A DNA stretch of 44,618 nucleotides, taken from the NCBI GenBank assembly GCA_016190375.1, contig JACPQR010000174.1, positions 1 to 44,618 of the forward strand, read 5' to 3'. Positions 28,654 through 36,134 of this stretch are shown here, one piece after another (within the stretch, counting starts at the first letter, position 1; each line of letters starts with the position of its first letter). The stretch is from Deltaproteobacteria bacterium. Its GTDB lineage: Bacteria; Myxococcota_A; Polyangia; JACPQR01. The position numbers were made by a program, and so were the translations under genes. The notes under the pieces were generated by a model. The model worked only from the letters and a program-made list of their open reading frames with translations. It made no database searches and was not told where the DNA came from.

Positions 28654-29897
28654 CGTTTCCGGTCGCCACCGCCTCCCTCGCGGGTCATCCGCACGAAACG
28701 CAGGCCGCCGAGCGCCAGCGGCAAGTCGCGCAGGCGGCGACCCAGTTCGAGGGGATCCTGATCCGCCAGCTCGTCTCGGTGCTCCGCAAGACGGCGCCGG
28801 AGGGAGGGCTCCTCGGGGGCGACGGCTCCAGCGGCCAGATGTACCTCCAGATGTTCGACGAGGCGCTCGCCGACAACCTGGCCGAGGCCGGAGGGCTCGG
28901 GATGCGAGGGACCCTCGAGCGGGCATTTGGCGGTGAGTCGCCCGCGGGCGAGACCGTCCACTCGACCTCAGGATCCACCGGGAATCTGTCGATTGGACTT
29001 CCGGTGGAAGCGTCAAGTGGCGAGCAGCTTCGCGGGGCGACGGGCCTCTTGCAGCAGGCAGCCGGGGCGATGATCATCCCCGAGGTCTCGCAGCACTGGA
29101 GCCGTTCGGGGACGCTCGGACCCGAGGACCTCGCCTCGCCGATCGCGACGCCTTCGGGCGAAGGGGTCGCGCACTTCAACGTCCGCGACGCCCTGGGCTT
29201 TCAGGGCTACTACAAGTGCAACCTCTTCGCCTTCGAGCTCGCGCGACGGGCCGGCTACTCGGTGCCGGTCGTGGGGCGCGAGCGGGGTTGGGGCTTCCCC
29301 GGCGCCGACACGGTGGCGCGGGACGCCGGCGACGACCAGCAGGTCCGTGGCGGCTGGGCCCGGGTTGCGACGGGAGAGAACGCCGCCAGTCTGGACGCCT
29401 CGATTGCCCGAGGGGAACGCGCGTTCATGCTCTCCGCGAGCTCCCCTGGCGAGCGGCCCGGGCACATGGCCGTCGTCGAGAGGGTCCGGTCGATCCAGTA
29501 CGGCGAGGACGGGCGGGTCCGCCGGATCGTGTTCGATGGGTGGGAAGCCAAGCCCTCGGGTGCGCGCCATCTCACCCAGCGAACCTGGAACCTGATCGGC
29601 AACGAGGGAGGATCGCAGCCCCACAACGGCTTCGATCTCATCGAGATCCTTGAGCTTCGCCGCCCACGTCCCGGGACGCCGGCCGAGACGCCGGTCTCCA
29701 GACCGGGCGGCCCCTCCCTTCGTGACACTCGAGACGCGGTTGTCGATTTTTCGGCATCTCGTCGGGGGGGTGCCCCCCCCGAGCCCCCCGACTCGCTACG
29801 GCCGAGTGTATCGGCCTCCGCTCGTTCCCCACTTGTCGATTTTTCCTCAAGCTCCGACGGGTACCGACCGATACCTAGTTCGGAGGAACGTCGATGA
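28650..29897 (+). CDS. flgJ: FlgJ-like rod protein fused to predicted Cys amidase domain
   Basis: Residues ~18-93 are a FlgJ N-terminal rod-binding domain (ATQFEGILIRQLVSVLRKT...SGQMYLQMFDEALADNLAEAGGLGM). The usual glucosaminidase domain is missing. In its place, residues ~175-335 hold FQGYYKCNLFAFELARRAGYSVP with candidate nucleophile Cys190, a GHMAVVERV strand with His272 and FDGWEA. This pattern is typical of CHAP/NlpC-P60-like amidases. It would cut peptide cross-links rather than glycan to let the rod pass. Residues ~340-415 are a Pro/Ser tail extended in frame by a hairpin element. ATGA overlaps link it to flgI and flgM. The C-terminal assignment is by motif only. Confidence 0.8.
   Translation: MTFPVATASLAGHPHETQAAERQRQVAQAATQFEGILIRQLVSVLRKTAPEGGLLGGDGSSGQMYLQMFDEALADNLAEAGGLGMRGTLERAFGGESPAGETVHSTSGSTGNLSIGLPVEASSGEQLRGATGLLQQAAGAMIIPEVSQHWSRSGTLGPEDLASPIATPSGEGVAHFNVRDALGFQGYYKCNLFAFELARRAGYSVPVVGRERGWGFPGADTVARDAGDDQQVRGGWARVATGENAASLDASIARGERAFMLSASSPGERPGHMAVVERVRSIQYGEDGRVRRIVFDGWEAKPSGARHLTQRTWNLIGNEGGSQPHNGFDLIEILELRRPRPGTPAETPVSRPGGPSLRDTRDAVVDFSASRRGGAPPEPPDSLRPSVSASARSPLVDFSSSSDGYRPIPSSEERR
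29740..29845 (+). repeat. Hairpin element copy A with flanking direct repeat
   Basis: An ~80-bp insert at 29753-29832 is flanked by identical TTGTCGATTTTTC repeats (29740-29752 and 29833-29845). It contains a G-run/C-run hairpin (GTCGGGGGG with CCCCCCGAC) and the hairpin GGCCGA-GTGTA-TCGGCC at 29800-29816. The repeat period is 93 bp, so the flgJ frame is kept and 31 codons are added near its C-terminus. Confidence 0.8.
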
Positions 29898-30166
29898 AGG
29901 TTCAAGGTCCCAATGGGTCTGGTCCCGTCGAGGCCGTCAGGTCCCGCCGCGACTCGTCGCCCGCTCGGAAGCCGCAGAAGCACGGCGGCGAGCGCGTCGA
30001 GGTGTCGGCGGAGGCCCGCGCCCTCCGCGAGGCACGAGGCCCCGAGGTCCCGGACATGCTCCGGGTGGCCCGCCTCCGCGAAGCGCTTCTGAAGGGTGCG
30101 TTCAAGATCGACCCCGAACGAATCGCCGACCTGATGCTCCAGGAGGAGACGGACAAGCCCCAATGA
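29894..30166 (+). CDS. flgM: FlgM, anti-sigma-28 factor
   Basis: The 90-residue protein has the FlgM layout. A disordered basic N-terminus (GPNGSGPVEAVRSRRDSSP) is followed by RVEVSAEARALREAR and the C-terminal helix region RLREALLKGAFKIDPERIADLMLQEE. That part binds FliA until FlgM is exported through the completed hook. GGAGGA upstream and an ATGA overlap with flgJ set the start. Position before flgN-flgK is as in many flagellar operons. Confidence 0.9.
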   Translation: MKVQGPNGSGPVEAVRSRRDSSPARKPQKHGGERVEVSAEARALREARGPEVPDMLRVARLREALLKGAFKIDPERIADLMLQEETDKPQ

Positions 30167-30186
30167 GCGAGCTGATGGAGACGTAG

Positions 30187-30492
30187 GTGACGAGCGCGGC
30201 GCGCGAGCTGGAACAGGTCCTCGAACGAGAGAGACTCGCCGCCGCCCGAGCCGACGTCGACCTCCTGATCGCGCTGCAGGACGACAAGCGCCTGGCGATC
30301 GAGAGGCTTCGCCAATCCGCTTCACCCCCCGAGATCGTCGACCCGCTGATCCAGAGAGCCCGCGGCAACATCGGTCTGATCCGGCAGCTCGTGCACTGCC
30401 TCGGCGGCATCCTCGGCGAGGACAGCCCCGTCTACTCCCGGGACGGCGCGACCCGCGCGGCTCCCGTCCGCCACCCGAGGGGGTGCATCTGA
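30187..30492 (+). CDS. flgN: FlgN-like export chaperone
   Basis: The 101-residue helical protein (ELEQVLERERLAAARADVDLLIALQDDKRLAIERL) matches FlgN, chaperone of the hook-filament junction proteins FlgK and FlgL encoded next. It starts at a GTG with GGAG eight bases upstream. In the same frame, an ATG overlapping the flgM stop (30163) opens seven codons that end in TAG just before the GTG. The original coupled start may therefore have been lost to an amber codon. flgK starts two bases after its stop. Confidence 0.75.
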   Translation: MTSAARELEQVLERERLAAARADVDLLIALQDDKRLAIERLRQSASPPEIVDPLIQRARGNIGLIRQLVHCLGGILGEDSPVYSRDGATRAAPVRHPRGCI

Positions 30493-30493
30493 G

Positions 30494-31888
30494 ATGACCT
30501 CGCTCTTCGGCATCCTCGGAGTCGGTGCGAACGGCCTGAACGCGAGCTCGTTCGGCACGAACGTCACCTCCCAGAACGCATCCAACGTCGCGACCGACGG
30601 CTACTCGAGGCGCATCGCGACGCTGGAGCCGATCGGTCCGCCTCCCGAGGGCGGCTTCGGCGCCCGCGCGTCCGGTGCGAGAAGGACCGTCGACATCTTC
30701 CTCGAGCGGCGCCTCCTCGGCGCCCGGTCCCTGACCGGCGAGGCCGCTGCCCGCGCCAGGACGCTGGGGATCCTGGACTCCGTGCTCGCCGAGAGCTCGG
30801 GGATGGGCGACGCGTTCGACCAGTTCCAGACCGCCATCGCGGACCTCGCCGCGCACCCGAACGACCGGTCGGCCCGGACCGTGGTGCTCGAGCGGGCCGA
30901 CGCGGTCGCGCAGGCGTTCCGCTCCGCCGCGGACGCGATCGCGACCGCGCGATCGGACGCGAACGATTACATCGAGGACGAGGTCCGACAGGTCAACGTC
31001 AAGCTCTCCGAGATCGCCTCGCTCGGAGCGCAGATCTCCAAGGCCGAGATCGGCGGGCAGGAAGCGAGCGACCTTCGCGACCGCCGCGACCAGCTCGTCC
31101 GCGAGGTCGCGGACTTCATCCCGGTCACGCAGATCGAGGACTCCACGGGGCGCATCTCGCTCCTCCTCGCGGGCTCGTTGCCGCTGGTCTCGCCCGACGG
31201 CCAGGTCGGCCAGCTCGAGGCCGCCATCGACGCCAGCTCCGGCGACATGCACGTCTACAAGTTCGCCGCCGGGGCGCGGACCGACGTCACGGCCGTGATC
31301 ACCTCCGGATCGATCGGCGGCGCGCTCGCCGGGCGCGACGGCGCCCTCGCCGACGCCGCGAACGACCTCGACCAGCTCGCGTGGGACTTCGCCGCGGCCT
31401 ACAACGCTACCCACTCGGCCGGCGTCGGGCTCGACGGCATCGGCGGTCGCAACCTCTTCGAGCCGCCGGCCGCCGTCGCGGGCGCGGCCGCGGCGATGGC
31501 GCTGTCGACGGACGTCGCGGGGCTGCCCGACGAGCTCGCGGCGGCGACGTACGCCGGGGCGCTGCCCGGCGACAACACGAACGCTCTTGCGCTCCAGGCA
31601 CTCCAGGACACGCTGATCGCCTCGGGCGGGACGCGAACGGCGGGGCAGGCCTTCGAGGCGCTCATCGGATCGGCGGGCTCGGCGCTCCAGTCAGCCAACC
31701 TCGGCGTGGAGCGCACCGCCGACGCCCTGGCCCAGCTCGTGGAGCTGCGCGAGTCGGTGTCGGGCGTGTCGCTCGACGAGGAGATGATCGCGCTCACCCG
31801 CTTCCAGCGCGCCTACCAGGCATCGCTCCGCGTCGTCGAGACGGCAGACCAGATGCTGGGCGAGCTCATGGAGATAGCGAGGAGGTAA
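30494..31888 (+). CDS. flgK: FlgK, hook-associated protein 1
   Basis: The 464-residue protein has the conserved N-terminus SLFGILGVGANGLNASSFGTNVTSQNASNVATDGYSRR and the D0-type C-terminus SGVSLDEEMIALTRFQRAYQASLRVVETADQMLGELM, split around a variable middle. Both ends form the coiled D0 domain joining hook and filament. Length is normal. The stop shares one base with the flgL ATG (TAATG), with GGAGGT in the preceding codons serving flgL. Confidence 0.96.
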   Translation: MTSLFGILGVGANGLNASSFGTNVTSQNASNVATDGYSRRIATLEPIGPPPEGGFGARASGARRTVDIFLERRLLGARSLTGEAAARARTLGILDSVLAESSGMGDAFDQFQTAIADLAAHPNDRSARTVVLERADAVAQAFRSAADAIATARSDANDYIEDEVRQVNVKLSEIASLGAQISKAEIGGQEASDLRDRRDQLVREVADFIPVTQIEDSTGRISLLLAGSLPLVSPDGQVGQLEAAIDASSGDMHVYKFAAGARTDVTAVITSGSIGGALAGRDGALADAANDLDQLAWDFAAAYNATHSAGVGLDGIGGRNLFEPPAAVAGAAAAMALSTDVAGLPDELAAATYAGALPGDNTNALALQALQDTLIASGGTRTAGQAFEALIGSAGSALQSANLGVERTADALAQLVELRESVSGVSLDEEMIALTRFQRAYQASLRVVETADQMLGELMEIARR

Positions 31889-32772
31889 TGAGGGTCACCG
31901 ACACCATGCTCTTCGAGGCCCAGCGCCGTCGCCTCGGCGACGCGCGGAACACGGCGGCGGGCGCACAGGAGCGGGCCTCCACCGGAATGCGAGTCTCGCG
32001 GCCCTCGGACGATCCGCTGGCCGCCTCGCTGGCCCGCCGCGAGACCGCGCGCATCGCTCGCGCCGAGTCGAGCCTGAGGGCCGCCGACGCCGGCCGGATC
32101 CTCCTCGACGCCGCGGACAGTGCGCTGGATCAGGTTGGGACGCTCCTCGCCCGCGCCCGCGAGATCGCGGTCCAGGCCGCGAACGACACGCTCGGCGCCG
32201 AGGAGCGACGCGGCGCCGCCCGCGAGATCGAGCAGATCCGGGAGACGGTGATCGCGCTCGGCAACACCGAGGCGAGCGGCAGCTACGTGTTCGGTGGATA
32301 CATCGACGGGTCCCCGCCCTTCGACGCGGCCGGGAACTACCTGGGCGACGGGCAGGTGAGGAGGCTCGAGGTCGCCCCGAACGTGCTCCTCGAGACCGGC
32401 GTCTCGGCCACGACGACCTTCGGCGTCGGCGTCGGGACGGACGTGATCGCGACGCTCGAGACGCTGAGAGTGGCTCTGGACGCGAACGACGCACCAACGA
32501 TAGTCCTGCAGCTCGACGAGCTGTCCGCGGCGAACGCGCAGGTCCAGGAAGCGCGGTCGAGCCTCGGCGCCTCGATGAACGCCTTCGACGTCGCGCGCTC
32601 GGCCGCGACGCTGGCCAAGGAGCGCGCGACCTCGGACCGCAAGCGGCTCGTCGAGGTGGAGCCGCTCGATGCCTACTCGGATCTGGCGCGCGCCCAGCAG
32701 GCGCTCGAGGCGGCCGTTCAGGTAGCCACGCAACTTCCGCTGCCAGGGCTCGTAGAGCAGACGAGGAGGTAG
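31888..32772 (+). CDS. flgL: FlgL, hook-associated protein 3
   Basis: The 294-residue protein is flagellin-like at both ends: MRVTDTMLFEAQRRRLGDAR...ASTGMRVSRPSDDPLAASLARRE, and a C-terminal coiled coil AYSDLARAQQALEAAVQVATQLPLPGLVE. The middle has GSYVFGGYIDGSPPFDAAGNYLGD, diagnostic for FlgL. It forms the second junction ring below the filament. csrA-fliW follows after three bases with a strong AGGAGG. Confidence 0.95.
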   Translation: MRVTDTMLFEAQRRRLGDARNTAAGAQERASTGMRVSRPSDDPLAASLARRETARIARAESSLRAADAGRILLDAADSALDQVGTLLARAREIAVQAANDTLGAEERRGAAREIEQIRETVIALGNTEASGSYVFGGYIDGSPPFDAAGNYLGDGQVRRLEVAPNVLLETGVSATTTFGVGVGTDVIATLETLRVALDANDAPTIVLQLDELSAANAQVQEARSSLGASMNAFDVARSAATLAKERATSDRKRLVEVEPLDAYSDLARAQQALEAAVQVATQLPLPGLVEQTRR

Positions 32773-32775
32773 CCC

Positions 32776-33348
32776 ATGCTCACCCTGACGCGGCGCTGCG
32801 GCGAGAGGATCGCGATCGGGACGTCGATCGAGATCACCGTGCTCGACGTCTCGGGCGGCAGGGTCCGCCTGGGAATCAGCGCTCCGCGCGAGACGCCCGT
32901 GCATCGAGGCGAGGTCGTCGAGCGCATCGAGCGCGAGAACCAGCGCGCCGTCGTGCGCGGGCAGGGCGCCGAGGCCTCGGACTCGGCGATCTGTTTCCCG
33001 GACGGCCTGTATGGGATGCGCGACCAGCAGTCGTTCCTCCTGTGCAACGTCGCGGAGGGCGGCTCTTTCCGGGTGCTCGTGTCGAGGCAGGACCCCATGA
33101 TGAGGCTGCTCGTGGTCGATGCCACCGAGGTCTGGCCCGGCTATCCGGTGGACGAGGCACGCGCCGCGGCCGGCCTCACCGACGAGGACGTCGCCGTGGC
33201 CGCCGTCGTCACGGCGCCAGCCGATGGCTCGGAGGCAACGGTCAACCTGATGGCTCCGATCGTCATCGGGATGAAGACCCGCCGCGGAAGCCAGGTGATC
33301 CTGGAGCGGGGCGAGCTCGGGCTCAGGCACGCGATGCAAGCGCGCTAG
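32776..33348 (+). CDS. CsrA-FliW fusion protein
   Basis: Residues 1-~58 are a full CsrA (MLTLTRRCGERIAIG...VRLGISAPRETPVHRGEV) that keeps the RNA-contact positions Leu4, Arg6 and Arg44. Residues ~72-187 are a FliW domain (AICFPDGLYGMRDQQSFLL...VNLMAPIVIGMKTRRGSQVIL). CsrA represses translation by covering ribosome sites such as that of flagellin mRNA. FliW binds CsrA to relieve this and is itself titrated by flagellin. Elsewhere the two are usually separate adjacent genes. One open frame without an internal stop joins them by ~14 residues. AGGAGG lies six bases before the ATG. It closes the flgA-to-flgL run. Confidence 0.93.
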   Translation: MLTLTRRCGERIAIGTSIEITVLDVSGGRVRLGISAPRETPVHRGEVVERIERENQRAVVRGQGAEASDSAICFPDGLYGMRDQQSFLLCNVAEGGSFRVLVSRQDPMMRLLVVDATEVWPGYPVDEARAAAGLTDEDVAVAAVVTAPADGSEATVNLMAPIVIGMKTRRGSQVILERGELGLRHAMQAR

Positions 33349-33386
33349 GTCGTTCAGGAGTCATTTCGCTAGGAGGGCGAAGCCGG

Positions 33387-33494
33387 ATGTCCCACCGTCT
33401 CCCACTCGATACAAAGGACCGTGTCTATCCGGGAGTTGACCATGCGATAATCGCCGTCATGGGTATCGCCGACGGCGACGTGCGTGGGGGATGA
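33387..33494 (+). CDS. Small ORF coupled to HDOD-GGDEF gene
   Basis: A 35-residue ORF begins MSHRLPLDTKDRVYPG and ends DGDVRGG. It has AGGAGGG at 33371-33377 and its TGA overlaps the ATG of the HDOD-GGDEF gene (ATGA). I recognise no family. It could be a leader peptide controlling its neighbour, or a small protein. A GATAAT lies inside it. Confidence 0.45.
   Translation: MSHRLPLDTKDRVYPGVDHAIIAVMGIADGDVRGG
33443..33451 (+). promoter_or_regulatory. Candidate extended -10 (TGCGATAAT)
   Basis: TGC-GATAAT fits an extended -10 and would start transcription near 33459, about 32 bases before the HDOD-GGDEF ATG. No good -35 is seen. It also resembles the sigma-28 -10 GCCGATAA at six of eight positions but lacks TAAA at the right distance. 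Confidence 0.3.
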
Positions 33495-34966
33495 GCATGG
33501 AGACCGTCGGCACCAAAGAGCGAAAGAGCGACGCCCCGGTCTCGACCCTTGCGGCCCAGATCGTTCAGGCGGCGGTGCGGCCCGACATCTCGGTCGGGGA
33601 GCTGGCGCAGCTCGCCGAGCGCGACCCGGCGTTCTGCGTCCGTGTCCTCTCGGTCGTGAACAGCCCCGCCTACGGGCTGGGCCGGCGCGTGACCGACATG
33701 AAGCACGCCGCCGGGCTCCTCGGCATCCGCGGGCTTCGCAACATCGCGCTGAGCCTCTCCCTGTCCGACATGGCGCCGCTGGGCGCGGCCGGCGAGGCGC
33801 TCCTCGGAATCAGCCTGAGGCGCGCGTCCGCGGCGCGGCTGATCGCCGAGACGGCCGGTCACCAGGCGCCCGAGGAGTTCTTCACGGCGGGGCTCCTGCT
33901 CGAGTTCGGAATCCTCTGTCGCGCCCGGGTCGATCTCGAGGGCGCGGCCGAGCTCGCGCGGACGCCCGCGAGCACCAGGATCGTACGCGAGCGCGCCGCC
34001 GGCGAGGCCCCGCACCCCACGCGCGGCGCGGAGATGGCGCGCCAGTGGAGACTGTCGGACGACGTGGCGCTCGCGATCGAGCGCCACCACGACCCCGAAC
34101 CGCCGCCGGATCCGCTCGGGCGGGTCGGCTGGGTCGCCGAGCGGGTCGCCGCGATCTTCGAGGGCGGGGACTTCTCCTCGAGCCGGATCGAGGCGCTGCG
34201 AGCCCTGGGCGTCCTCGGGCTCAAGGGCGAGAAGGCGGAGGCCGTCTTCCGTGACGTCCCGAAGCGCGTCGAGGAAGCCGCAGCCGCGTTCCAGCGGTCC
34301 GTGGGCTCGCAGATGAGCCTCGATCAGCTCGTCATGGACGCGAACGCCAGCCTCGTGCAGCTCAACCAGAACTACGGTGACCTCGTGCGCACGCTCGAGA
34401 AGCTCGTGATCGAGAAGGAGGGCCTCGCCCAGAGCCTGAAGGAGGCCAACGAGAGGCTCGAGAAGCTGGCGGCGACCGACGGGCTGACCGGGCTGTACAA
34501 CCGGCGAGCCTTCATGGACGCGCTCAAGCGCGATCTGGCGCGCGCCGAGAGGGCGAAGACCACGGTGAGCTTGATCATGATGGACGTCGACCACTTCAAG
34601 AACGTGAACGACACCTACGGCCACCAGGTCGGCGACGAGGTGCTCAAGGGCTTCTCCGCGGGCGTCCTCGGCTCGGTGCGCGAGGGGGACGTCCCGGGTC
34701 GGTACGGCGGCGAGGAGTTCGCGCTGCTCTTGCCCTCGACCGAGGTCGCGCAGGCGTTGATAGTGGCCGAGCGGATCCGCTCCAAGATCGAGCGAACGCC
34801 CTTCCAGGGGGCGCAGGGGCCCTTCCAGGTGACGGCGAGCTTCGGGGTGGCCTCCGTGAGCGGCCCCGGTTGCGTGTCGGCTGCCGAGGACCTGATCCGC
34901 CGCGCGGACGAGGCGCTGTACGCCGCGAAGCACCAGGGCCGAAACAGGGTGGTGGTCGGGAAATGA
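33491..34966 (+). CDS. HDOD-GGDEF diguanylate cyclase
   Basis: The 491-residue cytoplasmic protein has an HDOD domain at ~17-205 (RDPAFCVRVLSVVNSPAYGL, FFTAGLLLEFGILC), a helical linker and a GGDEF domain at ~325-490. The active-site loop is GGEEF at 406-410, with the product-inhibition motif REGD five residues before it (397-400), so it should make c-di-GMP with feedback control. DGLTGLYNRRAF and MMDVDHFKNVNDTYGH are canonical. It follows the flagellar genes and overlaps the PilT-like gene (ATGA), suggesting joint control of surface motility. Confidence 0.93.
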   Translation: MSMETVGTKERKSDAPVSTLAAQIVQAAVRPDISVGELAQLAERDPAFCVRVLSVVNSPAYGLGRRVTDMKHAAGLLGIRGLRNIALSLSLSDMAPLGAAGEALLGISLRRASAARLIAETAGHQAPEEFFTAGLLLEFGILCRARVDLEGAAELARTPASTRIVRERAAGEAPHPTRGAEMARQWRLSDDVALAIERHHDPEPPPDPLGRVGWVAERVAAIFEGGDFSSSRIEALRALGVLGLKGEKAEAVFRDVPKRVEEAAAAFQRSVGSQMSLDQLVMDANASLVQLNQNYGDLVRTLEKLVIEKEGLAQSLKEANERLEKLAATDGLTGLYNRRAFMDALKRDLARAERAKTTVSLIMMDVDHFKNVNDTYGHQVGDEVLKGFSAGVLGSVREGDVPGRYGGEEFALLLPSTEVAQALIVAERIRSKIERTPFQGAQGPFQVTASFGVASVSGPGCVSAAEDLIRRADEALYAAKHQGRNRVVVGK

Positions 34967-36075
34967 CGGACACGAGCACCGAGGCTTTCAGGAGCCATGC
35001 GCTGGAGGTGGCGCTCAGGATCATCAAGGGGGCGGTTGCTGCAGGAGCCTCGGACATCCACCTCAAGGCCGCCGTGTCGCCGCTCGTGCGGATCGACGGG
35101 GAGCTCTGCCCGCTCGAGCACCCGGCCCTGACGGAGGCGCTGATCGACTCGGTGATCGAGGCGCTCGGGGCCTGGGCGGGAGTGTCGCCGGCCCGGCTCG
35201 CGCGTCACCAGATCGACTTCTCCTGCGTCGTGCCCGAGGTGGGCCGGTTTCGCGCGCATGGGTACCACCAGAACGGGACCGCCGCCCTGGCGCTGCGACG
35301 CATTCCCCACCCGATCCCGGACTTCGCCGCGTTGAGGCTGCCGCCGGTCGTGAAGCGCGTCGCGCTCACGGATCGGGGCCTCATCCTGATCTCGGGCGCG
35401 ACCGGGCAGGGCAAGTCCACGACGGCCGCGGCGATGCTCGACTTCATCAACCAGAACCTCGCCCGTCACGTGATCACCCTCGAGGACCCGGTGGAGTTCG
35501 TCTTCGAGGACCAGCGCGCGAGCTTCTCCCAGCGAGAGGTAGGCCGTGACATGGAGACCCTCGCGCAGGGTCTCGAGGGAGTCTGGCGCGAGGATCCGGA
35601 CGTCCTGTTCATCGGCGAGCTGAGGACGCTCGAGGAGTTCGACGTCGCGCTCAACGCCGCGGAGTCCGGCCGGGTCGTCCTCTCCTCCTGCCACGCGGCC
35701 GACACCGCGCGGACGATCGGTCGGATGATCAGCCTCTACCCGCCCGACTTCCGCGACTCGGCCCGCGCCCGCATCGCGGACTCGCTGCGCGCCATCATCG
35801 GCCAGCGGCTCGTGGCGCGCCGGGGAGCGCGCGACAGGATCCTCGCCACGGAGGTCCTGATCATGAGCCCCACGGTGCAGGACTGCGTCCGTGACCCGGC
35901 GCGCCTTCGCGGCGTCATCCCCGCGCTCGAGGCCGGCACGCACGAGTTCGGATCGCACTCGTTCGATCAGACCCTGACGACGATGGTGCGTGACGGCCTG
36001 ATCACGATCGAGACCGCGAAGGCCGCCGCGACCAACCCCTCCGATCTCGTCCGCAACCTCCGCGTCACGCGCTGA
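34963..36075 (+). CDS. pilT: PilT-like type IV pilus ATPase
   Basis: The 370-residue ATPase has the PilT N-terminal GASDIHLKAAVSPLVRIDGEL, Walker A SGATGQGKST (~144-153), Asp box HVITLEDPVEFVF, Walker B DPDVLFIGELR and His box SSCHAADTA. The typical GEMRD is GELRT and the usual LHT is CHA, so it is a divergent member, nearer PilU-like or accessory retraction ATPases. The C-terminal SFDQTLTTMVRDGLITIETAKAAATNPSDL is also family-like. No pilus genes are near. The start overlaps the diguanylate cyclase stop by four bases, so c-di-GMP-linked control of a pilus or secretion motor is inferred. Confidence 0.85.
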   Translation: MTDTSTEAFRSHALEVALRIIKGAVAAGASDIHLKAAVSPLVRIDGELCPLEHPALTEALIDSVIEALGAWAGVSPARLARHQIDFSCVVPEVGRFRAHGYHQNGTAALALRRIPHPIPDFAALRLPPVVKRVALTDRGLILISGATGQGKSTTAAAMLDFINQNLARHVITLEDPVEFVFEDQRASFSQREVGRDMETLAQGLEGVWREDPDVLFIGELRTLEEFDVALNAAESGRVVLSSCHAADTARTIGRMISLYPPDFRDSARARIADSLRAIIGQRLVARRGARDRILATEVLIMSPTVQDCVRDPARLRGVIPALEAGTHEFGSHSFDQTLTTMVRDGLITIETAKAAATNPSDLVRNLRVTR

Positions 36076-36134
36076 CTTCCCCATCGGGTCGTGGTTCGGT
36101 TGCCCGCGCTGGAGGACCATGGCAGCATCTAACG

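Noticed and set aside
33436..33451. TTGACC and GATAAT as a -35/-10 pair before the HDOD-GGDEF gene
   Set aside because: The two boxes are only four bases apart, far too close; only the extended -10 is kept as a weak candidate.
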